Assembly: GCF_032586175.1 (NCBI RefSeq)
Contig: NZ_JAWHTE010000010.1
Span: forward strand, 62,001-126,000
From: Ovoidimarina sediminis
Lineage (GTDB): Bacteria > Pseudomonadota > Alphaproteobacteria > Rhodobacterales > Rhodobacteraceae
Reading direction: 5' to 3'
Length of the DNA: 64,000 bases
Below, in pieces: positions 50,319-59,951 of the stretch; the first letter of the stretch is position 1; each line of letters opens with the position of its first letter. Below the pieces are notes generated by a model, which did no database searches, had not been told where the DNA came from, and was given only the letters and a program-made list of their open reading frames with translations. Position numbers and translations under genes: made by a program.

Positions 50319-52676
50319 CTACCCTTCCTCGGCGGCCGGCGGCGGCGTTTCCGCGCGCAGGGCCTCGGGGTTCCTCAGCCAGATATCCCGCTGCGCGAAG
50401 GGGATTTCGATGCCTTCCGCGACGAACCGCTCCGCGATCCGGTGGTTCAGCTCGGTCTTCACCTGCATGATCTTGTTCACGTCCAGAAGGATCGCGCGCA
50501 CCCGGAAATCCAGGCTGTCCGCCCCGAAGCCCAGGAAATCGACGCCGGGCTCGGGATATTTCGCCACGTTCTCGACGTCGCGCACGATCTCTTCGAGGAT
50601 GTGCTGCACCCGCCGCGTGTCGGTGCCATAGGCCACGCCCACATTCACCGTCGCGCGCCCGATCTGGCTGCCGCGCGTCCAGTTCGTCACCGGGGCCGAG
50701 ATGAAATCGGCATTCGGCACGATCACCTGTTGCTTGTCGAAGGTCTCGATCGTCGTCGACCGCACCGAGATGTCCTTCACGATCCCCATCTGCGATCCGA
50801 CTTCGATCCAGTCGCCCTCGCTGATCGGGCGCTCGATCAGCAGGATGATGCCCGCCACGAAATTCTGCACCACGTTCTGCAGGCCGAAGCCGATGCCCAC
50901 CGACAGCGCGCCGAAGACGACGGCCAGCGCCGTCAGGTCGATCCCGCCCGCGTTGACGGCCAGAAGCGCGCTCAGCGCGATCCCGGCATAGCCCGCGAAG
51001 GACACCGCGGCATTCTGCGCCCCGATATCCAGCCGCGTGCGCGGCAGCACGGTGATCCTCAGCGCGCTCTGGAACAGCCGGGTCAGCGCGATGCCGATCC
51101 CCAGAACCAGAAGCACGGCCAGGATATCGCCGGGCGTCACCCGGGTTTCCCCGAAGGTGATCCCCTCTTCCAGCCGCGCATAGAACTCGCCGATTTCCGC
51201 CGGGCGCGTGCCCCAGATCAGCGCCAGCACCGGCAGCGCGGCCAGCGCCAGAAGGAAGTTCGTCAGAACCGGCACAAGCGCCGCCCGCGCCTCTTCGATA
51301 TCGGAGCGGGTCATCCAGGCATAGCCGTCCCGGATCGGCGCCTGAAACGCGATCCCGAGCCCGACAAGGCCCAGCGTCATGGCCGTCGGCACCATCAGCG
51401 CATCGGCGAAGTTGTGATAGCCGAGCGCGGCGATCACCGGCCCGACGATCGCAACCCCCATCAGCGCCTGCGCCAGCACCGCGAGAATCCGCTTTCCGAA
51501 GCGCGAACCTTCGTCTTCCGTCGCCCGCACCGACGCCGCCTTCAGCACCCGCCCCAGCCAGAAAAAGCCGAAGGCAAGCCCGGCATAGACCGGCAGCGCC
51601 AGAACGGCCTCCGCCACCGGCTCGATCACCGCGGCGTCCGCCAGCTGGCTGAGAAGCACGGCAAAGCCCGTCAGAACCCCGACAAGCGTTCCCGACCGCC
51701 GCGCACTGCGCTGGATCTCGACGCTCACATCGAAGGTCGCGGGCAGGTCCTCGCCGCGCGGAAAGACGCGCCCGGTCAGCCAGACGGCGCTCAACCCGCC
51801 GAAGATCACCGCCCCGATCCCGCTCAGCAGCGCCCGCCCGAAGGGGCCGAGGATATCGGTCGACAGGATCGCCCCGGCCAGCATCCCCATCCCGACCATC
51901 GGCAACAGCACCTGGCCCAGTGACACGCAGAAGCCCAGAAGGATCCGCCCCCGCCTGCGCCGCCGCGTCTGAACCCAGGTCGTGAACCGCGACATCCACC
52001 GCCGCCCGCGGGTCAGAAGCAGAAGGCCGATCACCGTCAGGCCCAGCGTCACCGGCGCCCCGTCCCGCACCGCGCGCCGCCGCCACTCGGTCGACAGCGA
52101 GCCCGAGATCTCCTCCGATATCGTATCCGCCACCGCTTGCGCGGCGCTCACCCCCGCCCCCCAGTTGGCCGGGTTCAGGGGCGACGGCCTCGCTTCCAGA
52201 AGCGCCTCGCGCTGCCGCGTCCGGATCTCCTCGTCGATCTCCAGGATCAGGCCATTGGCCCGGTTGAAGGCGGTCGTCGCCCGCACCCCGGGCGCCCGCG
52301 CCTCTTCAAGCTGCGCCGTAAGCCGGCTGCGCTGCTCGGCGATGACGTCCGGCTCGCTCTCACCCGCCTCCGCGTTCGGCGCCGGCCCCAGCGCATCGAT
52401 CTGCGCCTGCACCGTCGCAATCCGCGTCTCGTTCGCCGACTGGGCGTCCAGGAAGCGCGACCGCCAGCCGGCAATCTCCTCGCGGAAGGTCTCCAGCCGC
52501 GAGGTTTCCGCATTGCCCTCGGCCAGAAGCCTCTCGATCGCGGTCGCGAACTCGTCCCACTGCGCGTAATCGACGGTGGTCTCGCCGGTATCCGCAGGCG
52601 CGGCCTGCTGCGCCAGGCCGAACCCCGGCCCGAGGGCCGTGGCAAGGACGATCAGAAGGACAAGGACGAAACGCAT
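50319..52676 (-). CDS. MscS-family mechanosensitive channel, large (DUF3772-type N-domain)
   Basis: The protein has 785 residues from the ATG at 52676, which overlaps the cysK stop by one base. It has a signal peptide (to about residue 23), a periplasmic coiled-coil region, about ten membrane helices, then the MscS core (GFGLQNVVQNFVAGIILLIERPISEGDWIEVG) and the C-terminal domain ending FVAEGIEIPFAQRDIWL. It opens under membrane tension to release solutes. Very high GC and codon bias mark it as a backbone gene. It is downstream of cysK in the same operon. Confidence 0.95.
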   Translation of the reverse strand: MRFVLVLLIVLATALGPGFGLAQQAAPADTGETTVDYAQWDEFATAIERLLAEGNAETSRLETFREEIAGWRSRFLDAQSANETRIATVQAQIDALGPAPNAEAGESEPDVIAEQRSRLTAQLEEARAPGVRATTAFNRANGLILEIDEEIRTRQREALLEARPSPLNPANWGAGVSAAQAVADTISEEISGSLSTEWRRRAVRDGAPVTLGLTVIGLLLLTRGRRWMSRFTTWVQTRRRRRGRILLGFCVSLGQVLLPMVGMGMLAGAILSTDILGPFGRALLSGIGAVIFGGLSAVWLTGRVFPRGEDLPATFDVSVEIQRSARRSGTLVGVLTGFAVLLSQLADAAVIEPVAEAVLALPVYAGLAFGFFWLGRVLKAASVRATEDEGSRFGKRILAVLAQALMGVAIVGPVIAALGYHNFADALMVPTAMTLGLVGLGIAFQAPIRDGYAWMTRSDIEEARAALVPVLTNFLLALAALPVLALIWGTRPAEIGEFYARLEEGITFGETRVTPGDILAVLLVLGIGIALTRLFQSALRITVLPRTRLDIGAQNAAVSFAGYAGIALSALLAVNAGGIDLTALAVVFGALSVGIGFGLQNVVQNFVAGIILLIERPISEGDWIEVGSQMGIVKDISVRSTTIETFDKQQVIVPNADFISAPVTNWTRGSQIGRATVNVGVAYGTDTRRVQHILEEIVRDVENVAKYPEPGVDFLGFGADSLDFRVRAILLDVNKIMQVKTELNHRIAERFVAEGIEIPFAQRDIWLRNPEALRAETPPPAAEEG

Positions 52677-53707
52677 CAGTCGATGAAGACGGTGGGCAGG
52701 ATCCGCGCGTCGCCGTCCAGCCAGGACGGCACCGGCAGGTTCTTCCCGCGCAGGAATTCGGGGTTGTAGAGCTTCGACTGATAGCGCGTGCCGAAGTCGC
52801 ACAGGATCGTCACGATCGTATGCCCCGGCCCCATCTCCCGCGCCAGCCGCACGGCCCCCGCGATGTTGATCCCGGACGACCCGCCAAGGCACAGCCCCTC
52901 ATGCTCCAGAAGATCGAACACGATCGGCAGCGCCTCGCTGTCGGGGATCTTGTAGGAATGATCCGGCGCGAACCCCTTGAGGTTCTCGGTCTCGCGCCCC
53001 TGCCCGATCCCTTCGGTGATCGAACTGCCTTCGGCCCTGAATTCGCCGGTGGTGTAGAAGGAATGGATCGCCGATCCTTCCGGGTCAGCCAGCGCGATCT
53101 TCACCCCCTTGGGCTGAAGCGCCATGCCCACGCCCGCCAGCGTGCCGCCCGTTCCGACGGCGCTGACGAACCCGTCGACGCGGCCCCCCGTCTGCTCCCA
53201 GATCTCGGGGCCGGTGCCGTCGATATGGGCCTGCCGGTTCGCCACGTTGTCGAACTGGTTCGCCCAGATCGCGCCGTTGGGCTCCGATTGCGCCAGCCGC
53301 TCCGCCAGCCGCTCGGAATAGCGCACGTAATTGTTGGGGTTCTTGTAGGGCACCGCGGGCACCTGAACGAGTTCCGCCCCCGCCACCCGCAGCATATCCT
53401 TCTTTTCCTGGCTCTGGGTCTCAGGTATCACGATCACCGTGCGAAACCCCATCGAAGCGCCCACAAGCGCCAGGCCGATCCCGGTATTGCCCGCCGTCCC
53501 CTCGACGATCGTGCCGCCAGGCTGCAGGCGCCCGCTCTCGATCGCATCTCGGATGATGAACAGCGCGGCCCGGTCCTTCACCGACTGGCCGGGGTTCAGG
53601 AACTCCGCCTTGCCGAGAATCTCGCACCCCGTCGCCTCCGACACGGCGTTCAGGCGGATCAGCGGCGTATTGCCCACCGCATCGGACAGGGAGGAACGGA
53701 TTGTCAT
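52676..53707 (-). CDS. cysK: Cysteine synthase (O-acetylserine sulfhydrylase)
   Basis: The protein has 343 residues. It makes cysteine from O-acetylserine and sulfide with PLP. The catalytic lysine is in NPGQSVKDRAALFII (near residue 43), the phosphate-binding loop is SAVGTGGTLAG, and the substrate loop is EGTAGNTGIGLAL. It is somewhat longer than CysK of enterobacteria because of a C-terminal extension (TRYQSKLYNPEFLRGKNLPVPSWL), typical of the alphaproteobacterial group. Together with trgB and trgA it resembles the Rhodobacter sphaeroides tellurite-resistance locus. Confidence 0.95.
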   Translation of the reverse strand: MTIRSSLSDAVGNTPLIRLNAVSEATGCEILGKAEFLNPGQSVKDRAALFIIRDAIESGRLQPGGTIVEGTAGNTGIGLALVGASMGFRTVIVIPETQSQEKKDMLRVAGAELVQVPAVPYKNPNNYVRYSERLAERLAQSEPNGAIWANQFDNVANRQAHIDGTGPEIWEQTGGRVDGFVSAVGTGGTLAGVGMALQPKGVKIALADPEGSAIHSFYTTGEFRAEGSSITEGIGQGRETENLKGFAPDHSYKIPDSEALPIVFDLLEHEGLCLGGSSGINIAGAVRLAREMGPGHTIVTILCDFGTRYQSKLYNPEFLRGKNLPVPSWLDGDARILPTVFID

Positions 53708-53762
53708 GCTCAGAAAGCCCCGATTTGCTGCCCGATATCTCTAGGCCCGGGGCGGGGCAAAC

Positions 53763-54884
53763 TCAAGCAAGCGACCGAAGCCGCGCGCGATGCCGCATCA
53801 GCCAGTGCACCGACAGAAGCAGGGGGCCCGTCCCCACCTCGCCGCTCTCGGCCAGGGCGTCCATCTCGTCCAGCGGCACGATATGGCCCTGGATATCCTC
53901 CGCCTCGCTGTCGAGCCCACCGATCTTCGCCGCCCCGGGCGGCAGATCCGCGATGCCCACATAGCTCACCAGCCATTCCGTCACCGCCGCGGGCGACGGG
54001 TAATATTTCCCGATCAGGTGCAACGCGCCGATCTCCAGCCCCGCCTCCTCGCGGGCCTCGCGCCGGGCGGTTTCCTCCGGGGTCTCGCCCGGATCGACCC
54101 GCCCCGCCACGGGCTCCAGCGACCAGGGGCGCGGATCGCCGCGCAGGAACGGGCCGAACCGGAACTGGTCGATCACCAGAACGACGTCGCGCACCGGGTC
54201 ATAGGGCAGCACGGTCACCGCATCGCCCATCAGAAAGCCCTCGCGCCGGATCTCGGGGCCCAGACCGCCGCCCGCCACCGGATGGCGCAGCACGGTGTCG
54301 CTCACCCCGAAATACCCCAGATGCGGCATCCGCCGCGACAGAACCTCCACCTCGCCGGCCCCGATGCCGCGCCGCACCTGCGCCGGCGGCACCTCCCCGC
54401 GTGCCCTGAGCTCCGACCAGGCCCGTAGAAGGATCGTGGGGTAAACGCCCCGCACCTCCTCCTCCGAACGCGTGCCGTAAAGCCCCATCACCTCTTCCGC
54501 CGCGATCCGCGTCGCCGGGCCATGCACCGCGGCCCAGCCCTCGTAATCCCACGGCCCGTCGGGCGGCGGCTGCGCATCGGTCGGAAAATACACCTCTGCG
54601 GTAACCGCGCCGTCCGCTGTCTCGACGCTCAGCGCCCGCAGGTCATAGTGATAGGCCCCCTCGTAAAAGTTCAGCCGCGCCAGATCCTCCTCCGACGGCG
54701 TCAGCAGAATGCCCTCGGCCACCGCGCCCGGGGCCGGGCGGATCGCCGGATAGGTCTCGCTCCGCACCGCCATCGCCCGATGATCGCGAAGCCGCGCCGG
54801 CACGGCATCCGCCGCCCGCCCCAGCACGGTCTCCAGAAGCGGCAGATACCGCAGCGTTCCGTAAAGAAAGATCCGTTCCGCCAA
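53763..54884 (-). CDS. trgB: TrgB-like fusion of GGCT-like domain and NUDIX hydrolase
   Basis: The protein has 373 residues in two domains. Residues 1-150 look like a gamma-glutamylcyclotransferase/AIG2-type domain (FLYGTLRYLPLLETVLG, then FYEGAYHYDLRALSVET). The rest is a NUDIX hydrolase of the ADP-ribose pyrophosphatase type with the box GRVDPGETPEETARREAREEAG. The partner genes trgA and cysK support a match to TrgB of Rhodobacter, where the locus increases tellurite resistance. The chemical role is probably the cleavage of nucleoside-diphosphate-sugar compounds, perhaps coupled to glutathione chemistry through the first domain. Confidence 0.88.
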   Translation of the reverse strand: MAERIFLYGTLRYLPLLETVLGRAADAVPARLRDHRAMAVRSETYPAIRPAPGAVAEGILLTPSEEDLARLNFYEGAYHYDLRALSVETADGAVTAEVYFPTDAQPPPDGPWDYEGWAAVHGPATRIAAEEVMGLYGTRSEEEVRGVYPTILLRAWSELRARGEVPPAQVRRGIGAGEVEVLSRRMPHLGYFGVSDTVLRHPVAGGGLGPEIRREGFLMGDAVTVLPYDPVRDVVLVIDQFRFGPFLRGDPRPWSLEPVAGRVDPGETPEETARREAREEAGLEIGALHLIGKYYPSPAAVTEWLVSYVGIADLPPGAAKIGGLDSEAEDIQGHIVPLDEMDALAESGEVGTGPLLLSVHWLMRHRARLRSLA

Positions 54885-54886
54885 AT

Positions 54887-55330
54887 TCAGGACCAGCGGC
54901 GTGCCGCAAGCTCGGTCAGCATGGCGCAGACGAAGCTGCCGATCACGGCAAAGCCCACCACGCGCGGCTCGACGATCAGAACGGCGTAGTCGAACATCAG
55001 GTCGCCCATGGCTTCCAGCGCCTCCACCGGGCCCTCATAGCGCCCGCGCCAGGCCCGGTTGATCATCTCATAGGCCGCCCAGACCAGAAGCGCCCAGAAG
55101 GTCGTCGCAAACACCGTCGTCAGCCCGTAGCCCGTCGACGGCGTGATCCCGTCCCCGGCCCGCGCCCCCGCGATCCGCCAGCCCATGACCAGGCCGATCA
55201 GCGCATTGATCGGGCTCAAAAGCCCCGCCCCGGCCCCTTCGGAGGGCAGGAACAGCTTCACTTGTTCGGATACGATCCACGCAAGCACCGCGAAAAGCGC
55301 GGCACCGATCAACTTCGCGGCGGTGGGCAT
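54887..55330 (-). CDS. trgA: TrgA-family membrane protein
   Basis: The protein has 147 residues with four predicted membrane helices: AAKLIGAALFAVLAWIVSE, INALIGLVMGWRIAG, GLTTVFATTFWALLVWAAYEMI and VVGFAVIGSFVCAMLTELA. The pattern and the gene order trgA-trgB-cysK match the tellurite-resistance TrgA protein of Rhodobacter. It lies 2 bp upstream of trgB. The mechanism is unknown; a transport or membrane-protection role is possible. Confidence 0.88.
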   Translation of the reverse strand: MPTAAKLIGAALFAVLAWIVSEQVKLFLPSEGAGAGLLSPINALIGLVMGWRIAGARAGDGITPSTGYGLTTVFATTFWALLVWAAYEMINRAWRGRYEGPVEALEAMGDLMFDYAVLIVEPRVVGFAVIGSFVCAMLTELAARRWS

Positions 55331-55334
55331 CTGC

Positions 55335-56546
55335 TCAGACTGGCCTTCTTACCGTGATCTGTGTCACGTCGCAGTTTCGGCTCTCGAATCCGCTCGCGCA
55401 AGAGGTCAGATAGAGATTCCACATCCGCCGGAACCGATCGTCGAAGCCAAGCGCCTGTATCTCGTCCCAGCGGTCGTTGAACGTCTCGTGCCAGCGCCGC
55501 AGCGTCAGGCTGTAGCTGTCGGCGAACTCGAAGGATTTCGCCACCTCAAGCCCGGCCCGCTCCACCTGCTGCCGCAGCACCTTGGGCGCGGGAAGCATTC
55601 CGCCCGGAAAGATGAATTTCTGAATGAAATCAATGCCCTTCCGGTAAGCCTCCCAGCGAAAATCCGCCACCGTGATGATCTGCAGCGTGGCCCGCGCCCC
55701 GGGCTTCAGACAGCCCTTCACCTTGTCGAAATAGACCGGCCAGTATTTCTCCCCGACCGCCTCGAACATCTCGATCGAGGCGATGCCGTCATACGTGCCT
55801 TTTTCGTCACGGTAATCCTGCAATTTGATCTCGACCCGGTCACTCAGCCCCGCCTTGGCGATCCGCGCCACCGCGTAATCGTGCTGTTCGCGGCTGATCG
55901 TCAGGCCGGTCACCTGCAAGCCCCGCGTGCCGGCAGCATATTCCGCGAACCCGCCCCAGCCGCAGCCGATCTCGAGCACATGGTCCCCGGGCTGCGCCCC
56001 CATCTCGTCGATCAGCGCCGCGTATTTCTGTTCCTGAGCGGTTTCAAGGCTTTCCTGCCCGGTCTTGAAGTAGGCGGACGAGTAGGTCATCGTCTCGTCC
56101 AGCCACAGGCCGTAGAAATCGTTCCCCAGATCGTAGTGGTACGAGATGTTCTTCGGCGCCTGCCCCTTCGAATTCCGCTGCAGCCAGAACCTCAGCCGCT
56201 CATAGGCCCGCACCAGCCCCATGCCGGGAAAGCCGCTATACATCTCGTCATTGCCGTCGTTCAGCAGATCCATGAACGCCTGCAGATCGGGCGAGGACCA
56301 CCAGCCATCCATATAGGCCTCGGAAAACCCCAGATCGCCTTCCCGCAACAGCCGCGCAAAGACATCCGGGTTGTGCACCACCACCTCGGCCACCGGGCCG
56401 GGCTCCGCGCCTTCCGCCCGAAACCGCCGCCCGTCCGGCAGCACGATATCAAGCCGCCCCTTGCCAAGCGTGCGCGCGGTCGAAAAGGCCGCCGCGAAAT
56501 AGCGTGGCAGGTCCGTCTGCCCCTCGGTTGTCGTCAATACGTCCAT
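55335..56546 (-). CDS. cfa: Cyclopropane-fatty-acyl-phospholipid synthase
   Basis: The protein has 403 residues. It adds a methylene from S-adenosylmethionine across the double bond of membrane unsaturated acyl chains. Typical segments are ISYHYDLGNDFYGLWLDETMTYS, the SAM site VLEIGCGWGGFAEYAA, DYRDEKGTYDGIASIEMFEAVG and FIQKFIFPGGMLP. The length and motifs are complete. It stands 4 bp upstream of trgA, so it may be in the same transcript. Confidence 0.94.
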   Translation of the reverse strand: MDVLTTTEGQTDLPRYFAAAFSTARTLGKGRLDIVLPDGRRFRAEGAEPGPVAEVVVHNPDVFARLLREGDLGFSEAYMDGWWSSPDLQAFMDLLNDGNDEMYSGFPGMGLVRAYERLRFWLQRNSKGQAPKNISYHYDLGNDFYGLWLDETMTYSSAYFKTGQESLETAQEQKYAALIDEMGAQPGDHVLEIGCGWGGFAEYAAGTRGLQVTGLTISREQHDYAVARIAKAGLSDRVEIKLQDYRDEKGTYDGIASIEMFEAVGEKYWPVYFDKVKGCLKPGARATLQIITVADFRWEAYRKGIDFIQKFIFPGGMLPAPKVLRQQVERAGLEVAKSFEFADSYSLTLRRWHETFNDRWDEIQALGFDDRFRRMWNLYLTSCASGFESRNCDVTQITVRRPV

Positions 56547-56620
56547 GCACTCCCCCAGGCTTCCGGAAAAACTATCCCGACCAAAGCGGCAGGCGCAACG
56601 TCGCAGGACACATAAATTCC

Positions 56621-58066
56621 TCAGAAGTCGCGATTTTCATAGGCCGCAAGCGCCCGCTTGCGGCCCTCGTCGGCGGTCACCACCGGATCGGGATAGGCGT
56701 CGTCGGGCGACATGTTCCACCGCCGGGGGATCGCCTCGAAATAGGCCAGCGCGTCCTTCGGCGGCCGGCCCTGCCCCTCCGCGATCCAGCGCGAGGCGTA
56801 GTCGCGGTTCTTGTCGAACTTGTCGAGCTGCGTGACCGGGTTGAACACCCGGAAATAGGGCGTCGCGTCAGGCCCCGACCCGGCCGACCACTGCCACCCC
56901 ATCGCGTTCGACGCCGGGTCCCAGTCGATCAGGCAATCCTCGAACCAGGCCTGCCCGATCCGCCAGTGGCACATCAGGTGCTTGGTCAGGTAACTCGCCA
57001 CGATCATCCGCGCCCGGTTGTGCATGTATCCGGTGACGTAAAGCTCCCGCATCGCGGCATCGACGAAGCAGATGCCGGTGCGCCCCTGCTTCCAGGCCTT
57101 CACCTCCGCCGTCCGCTCGTCCTCGTTCCAGGGGAAGGCGTCCCACTCCTCGCGCCAGTTCCCGCTGACGATCCGGGGGGTATGATAGGCGAGGTGATAG
57201 GCGAATTCACGCCACACAAGCTCTTTCAGAAAGGTCTCCGCCCCCCGCTTGCCCTCGTTGAACGCCCGCATCCCCGAATGCCACGCGGTCCGGGGAGAGA
57301 TCTCGCCATAGGTCAGGTTCTCCGACACGCGCGAGGTGCCCTGCACCCCCGGAATGTCCCGCGCCTCGGCATAATCCGCCACCTTGTGCCCGATGAACTG
57401 CGCAAGCCGCCCCCGCGCCGCATCCTCCCCGATGGTCAGATGCGCCCGCACGATCTCCGCGCCGCGGTTCATCGCCCGCGCGAGATCCCAGTCGCCGGGA
57501 TCCTCGCTCCCGGGCCAGGCCCCGGGCGCCGTCAGCGCCGACACGCCAGGCAGGGCCGCCGGCACCTCCCGGTCCTTCACCGACTTCCAGAACGGCGTGT
57601 AAACCTTGTAGAAGTCTCCGGTTTTCGTCTCGACCGTCCAGGGCTCGAACAGAAGATGCCCCGCCCAGCTTCGCGCGTCGATCCCGTCCTCCTTCAGCCC
57701 CGCCTTCACCGCCTTGTCGCGCGCGATGGCCTCGGGGTCATAGGCCCGGCCCCACCAAACCGATCCCGCCCCGGTCTCGGCAACAAGGGCCCTCAGAACC
57801 TCAAGCGCCTTGCCCCGCCGGAAGATAAGCCGTGATCCGATCCCCTCCAGCGCCGTCGCGAACGCCTCCGCCCCAAGGCCCATCCGCCAGCGCGGGCAGG
57901 CCCCGTGGCCCTCCATCACCTCGTCGAGGATAAAGACCGGGATCACCGGCCGCCCGCTCTCCGCAGCGGCACTCAGCCCCGGATTGTCGCCCAGCCGAAA
58001 ATCGCGCCTGACCCAGTAAAGGATCGGCCCGCTCGCCTCGCCCGCATCTGTCGTCTCACCTGTCAC
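56621..58066 (-). CDS. phrB: Deoxyribodipyrimidine photolyase
   Basis: The protein has 481 residues. It repairs UV-made cyclobutane pyrimidine dimers using blue light. The N-terminal antenna-binding Rossmann domain begins ILYWVRRDFRLGDNPGL. The FAD domain holds TSRVSENLTYGEISPRTAWH, WREFAYHLAYH, MHNRARMIVASYLTKHLM and DWDPASNAMGWQWSAGSGPDA. All are typical of class I CPD photolyases. The start overlaps the stop of the gene upstream by 4 bp. Confidence 0.95.
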   Translation of the reverse strand: MTGETTDAGEASGPILYWVRRDFRLGDNPGLSAAAESGRPVIPVFILDEVMEGHGACPRWRMGLGAEAFATALEGIGSRLIFRRGKALEVLRALVAETGAGSVWWGRAYDPEAIARDKAVKAGLKEDGIDARSWAGHLLFEPWTVETKTGDFYKVYTPFWKSVKDREVPAALPGVSALTAPGAWPGSEDPGDWDLARAMNRGAEIVRAHLTIGEDAARGRLAQFIGHKVADYAEARDIPGVQGTSRVSENLTYGEISPRTAWHSGMRAFNEGKRGAETFLKELVWREFAYHLAYHTPRIVSGNWREEWDAFPWNEDERTAEVKAWKQGRTGICFVDAAMRELYVTGYMHNRARMIVASYLTKHLMCHWRIGQAWFEDCLIDWDPASNAMGWQWSAGSGPDATPYFRVFNPVTQLDKFDKNRDYASRWIAEGQGRPPKDALAYFEAIPRRWNMSPDDAYPDPVVTADEGRKRALAAYENRDF

Positions 58067-59289
58067 AAGACGTGATCTAGCGCGGCGATAAGCCGATCAA
58101 CCTCTTTTCGCGTCGTGTAATGCACGAAACTCGCCCGGAACACCCCGTGCTCCGGCGCGATCCCAAGCGCCTGAAGCGGGCGCACGGCATAGAAATCCCC
58201 GCCATCGGCCATGATCCCGTGCGGCGCCAGCGCCTCTGCGATCGCCCGCCCCGGCCGGTCGGTCACGATCGCGACCGTGGGCGCCCTCAGCCCCGCCGCC
58301 TCGGGGCCCAGCACGCGCACGTCCTTCCGGTCCGCCAGATAGGCCATCAGGGGCTTCAGAAGCTTCGTTTCCCGCCGCCGCATCAGCCCCGCCACCACCG
58401 AACACCGCTCCGCGGGCTCCGCCGCCTCGCCCTTCGCGTGATGCGCATAAAGCGCGTCGATGTAATCGGCCATCCCCGCGCTCGCCGCGATCTGCGCGTG
58501 ATCGGGCCCCGCCGGCGTGAACCGCTTCGTCAGCACCTCTGCGTTGAAGTAATGCCCCTGCGCCGGCAGCGCGGCCGCCAGATCGGCCCGGATCGTCATG
58601 ATCCCCTGATGCGGCCCATAGGTCTTGTAGGCCGAAAACAGATAGATATCGGCCCCGAGCGCGCCCACATCCGGCAACCCGTGCGGGGCAAAGCTCACCC
58701 CGTCGACACAGGCGAAGGCCCCCGCCGCATGCACCAGATCCACGATCGCGGCCACGTCGTTGATCTCCCCCACGACGTTCGAGCAATGGGGAAAGCACAC
58801 AAGTCGCACCCGCTCGTCCAGAAGCGCGGTCAGGTCGGCGATATGAAGATGCCCCGTCTCCGGCACCATCCGCCATTCCCGCACCTCGATCCCGGCCTCC
58901 GCCAGCCGCCGCCACGGCCCCGAATTCGCCTCGTGATCCTGGTTCGTGACGATGATCGCCTCACCGGGCCGCATCGCGCCCGCAAAGGCCCGCGCCAGAA
59001 CATAGGTGTTCTGCGTCGTCGACGGCCCGAAATGAAGCTCGTTTTCGGCCACGTTCAGCATCGCCGCCAGCCGCCTGCGCGCCTCGTCCATCTCCGCCCC
59101 GCCCCGCGCCGAGGGCTTCGACGGCCCATAGGGCTGCATCTTCCGCTTCTTGTAAAACCGCGTCAGCCGGTCGATCACCGGCCCGCAGGCATAGGACCCG
59201 CCCGCATTCTCGAAATGCGCGAGGCCCTTGAGCGATTTCTCGGAAAACGCGGGAAACTGCCCGCGCACGAACCGTATATCAAGCTTCAT
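58063..59289 (-). CDS. Aminotransferase class V, cysteine-desulfurase-like
   Basis: The protein has 408 residues from the ATG at 59289; the frame continues upstream with unlikely sequence. It is a PLP enzyme: HFENAGGSYACGPVIDRL near the start, SNVVGEINDVAAI, and the PLP lysine in FSAYKTYGPHQG. It resembles the CsdA/NifS superfamily but lacks an evident active-site cysteine loop, so desulfurase activity is doubtful. It is the first gene of a pair with the photolyase; the shared role is not known. Confidence 0.88.
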   Translation of the reverse strand: MKLDIRFVRGQFPAFSEKSLKGLAHFENAGGSYACGPVIDRLTRFYKKRKMQPYGPSKPSARGGAEMDEARRRLAAMLNVAENELHFGPSTTQNTYVLARAFAGAMRPGEAIIVTNQDHEANSGPWRRLAEAGIEVREWRMVPETGHLHIADLTALLDERVRLVCFPHCSNVVGEINDVAAIVDLVHAAGAFACVDGVSFAPHGLPDVGALGADIYLFSAYKTYGPHQGIMTIRADLAAALPAQGHYFNAEVLTKRFTPAGPDHAQIAASAGMADYIDALYAHHAKGEAAEPAERCSVVAGLMRRRETKLLKPLMAYLADRKDVRVLGPEAAGLRAPTVAIVTDRPGRAIAEALAPHGIMADGGDFYAVRPLQALGIAPEHGVFRASFVHYTTRKEVDRLIAALDHVL

Positions 59290-59520
59290 CGGCAGAGGTT
59301 GATCCCCTTTCCCCCGCCCGGTCAAGCCTCGGCCACGGCGCCGCCCGCCATTGTGCCGCCGCCGGAAACACCGTGCCGCCCCGGGCCGGGTCCGGCGCAA
59401 AAATCTGAACCAGACCGCCCCGGCCTGAGTTACCGGGACATCCGCGGAAAAGAGTGATCCGCCGCGGCGGTGAAACCGTAAACCAAACTAGACAGGCAAG
59501 AACTGACAGCCGAGACATCC

Positions 59521-59871
59521 ATGACCGACATCCTGAACATCCTCATCGCCCTCACCTCCATCGGCCTCGGCGCCATCGGCTGGCTCGCGCCCCGCTACAC
59601 GATGGAGGTGCTCGACATGGCGCCCACCCGCACCACGATGGGGATAAGCGAGGTGCGCGCGGCCTCGGGCGCCCTCTTCATCGGTCTGGGCGCGGGCGCG
59701 CTGATCCTCGGCACGCCCCTTGCCTTCGCCATGATCGGCTTCGCCTGGGCGGGGGCCGCGGTCGGCCGGCTGACCTCGATCGTCGCCGACGGCGTGCAGA
59801 CCTCGCGCAAGGTCACCTTCTTCGTGGTCGAGGCCATCGTCGCCGCCACGGCGCTCGGCATAAATATCTAG
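59521..59871 (+). CDS. Small DUF4345-type membrane protein
   Basis: The protein has 116 residues with four hydrophobic helices: LNILIALTSIGLGAIGWLAP, ASGALFIGLGAGALIL, FAMIGFAWAGAAVGRL and FFVVEAIVAATALGI. The SEVRAASGALFIGLG segment after the first loop is the mark of DUF4345. The function is unknown. It is the first plus-strand gene of the backbone and stands alone. Confidence 0.8.
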   Translation: MTDILNILIALTSIGLGAIGWLAPRYTMEVLDMAPTRTTMGISEVRAASGALFIGLGAGALILGTPLAFAMIGFAWAGAAVGRLTSIVADGVQTSRKVTFFVVEAIVAATALGINI

Positions 59872-59951
59872 GTATCATGCTCTGAAGATATTATGTTTTG
59901 AGAATACGAAACTGGCGTTAGGCTCGCCCTGCGAACAACAGGGAGGTCCTC

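Noticed and set aside
50031..51923. A 630-codon open frame on the plus strand
   Set aside because: It is antisense to the MscS-type channel and rich in Arg, Pro, His and Gln, as expected from a shadow in GC-rich DNA.
52820..54409. A 529-codon open frame on the plus strand
   Set aside because: It runs antisense across cysK and trgB and has low-complexity Pro/Arg/Ala composition without any family motif.
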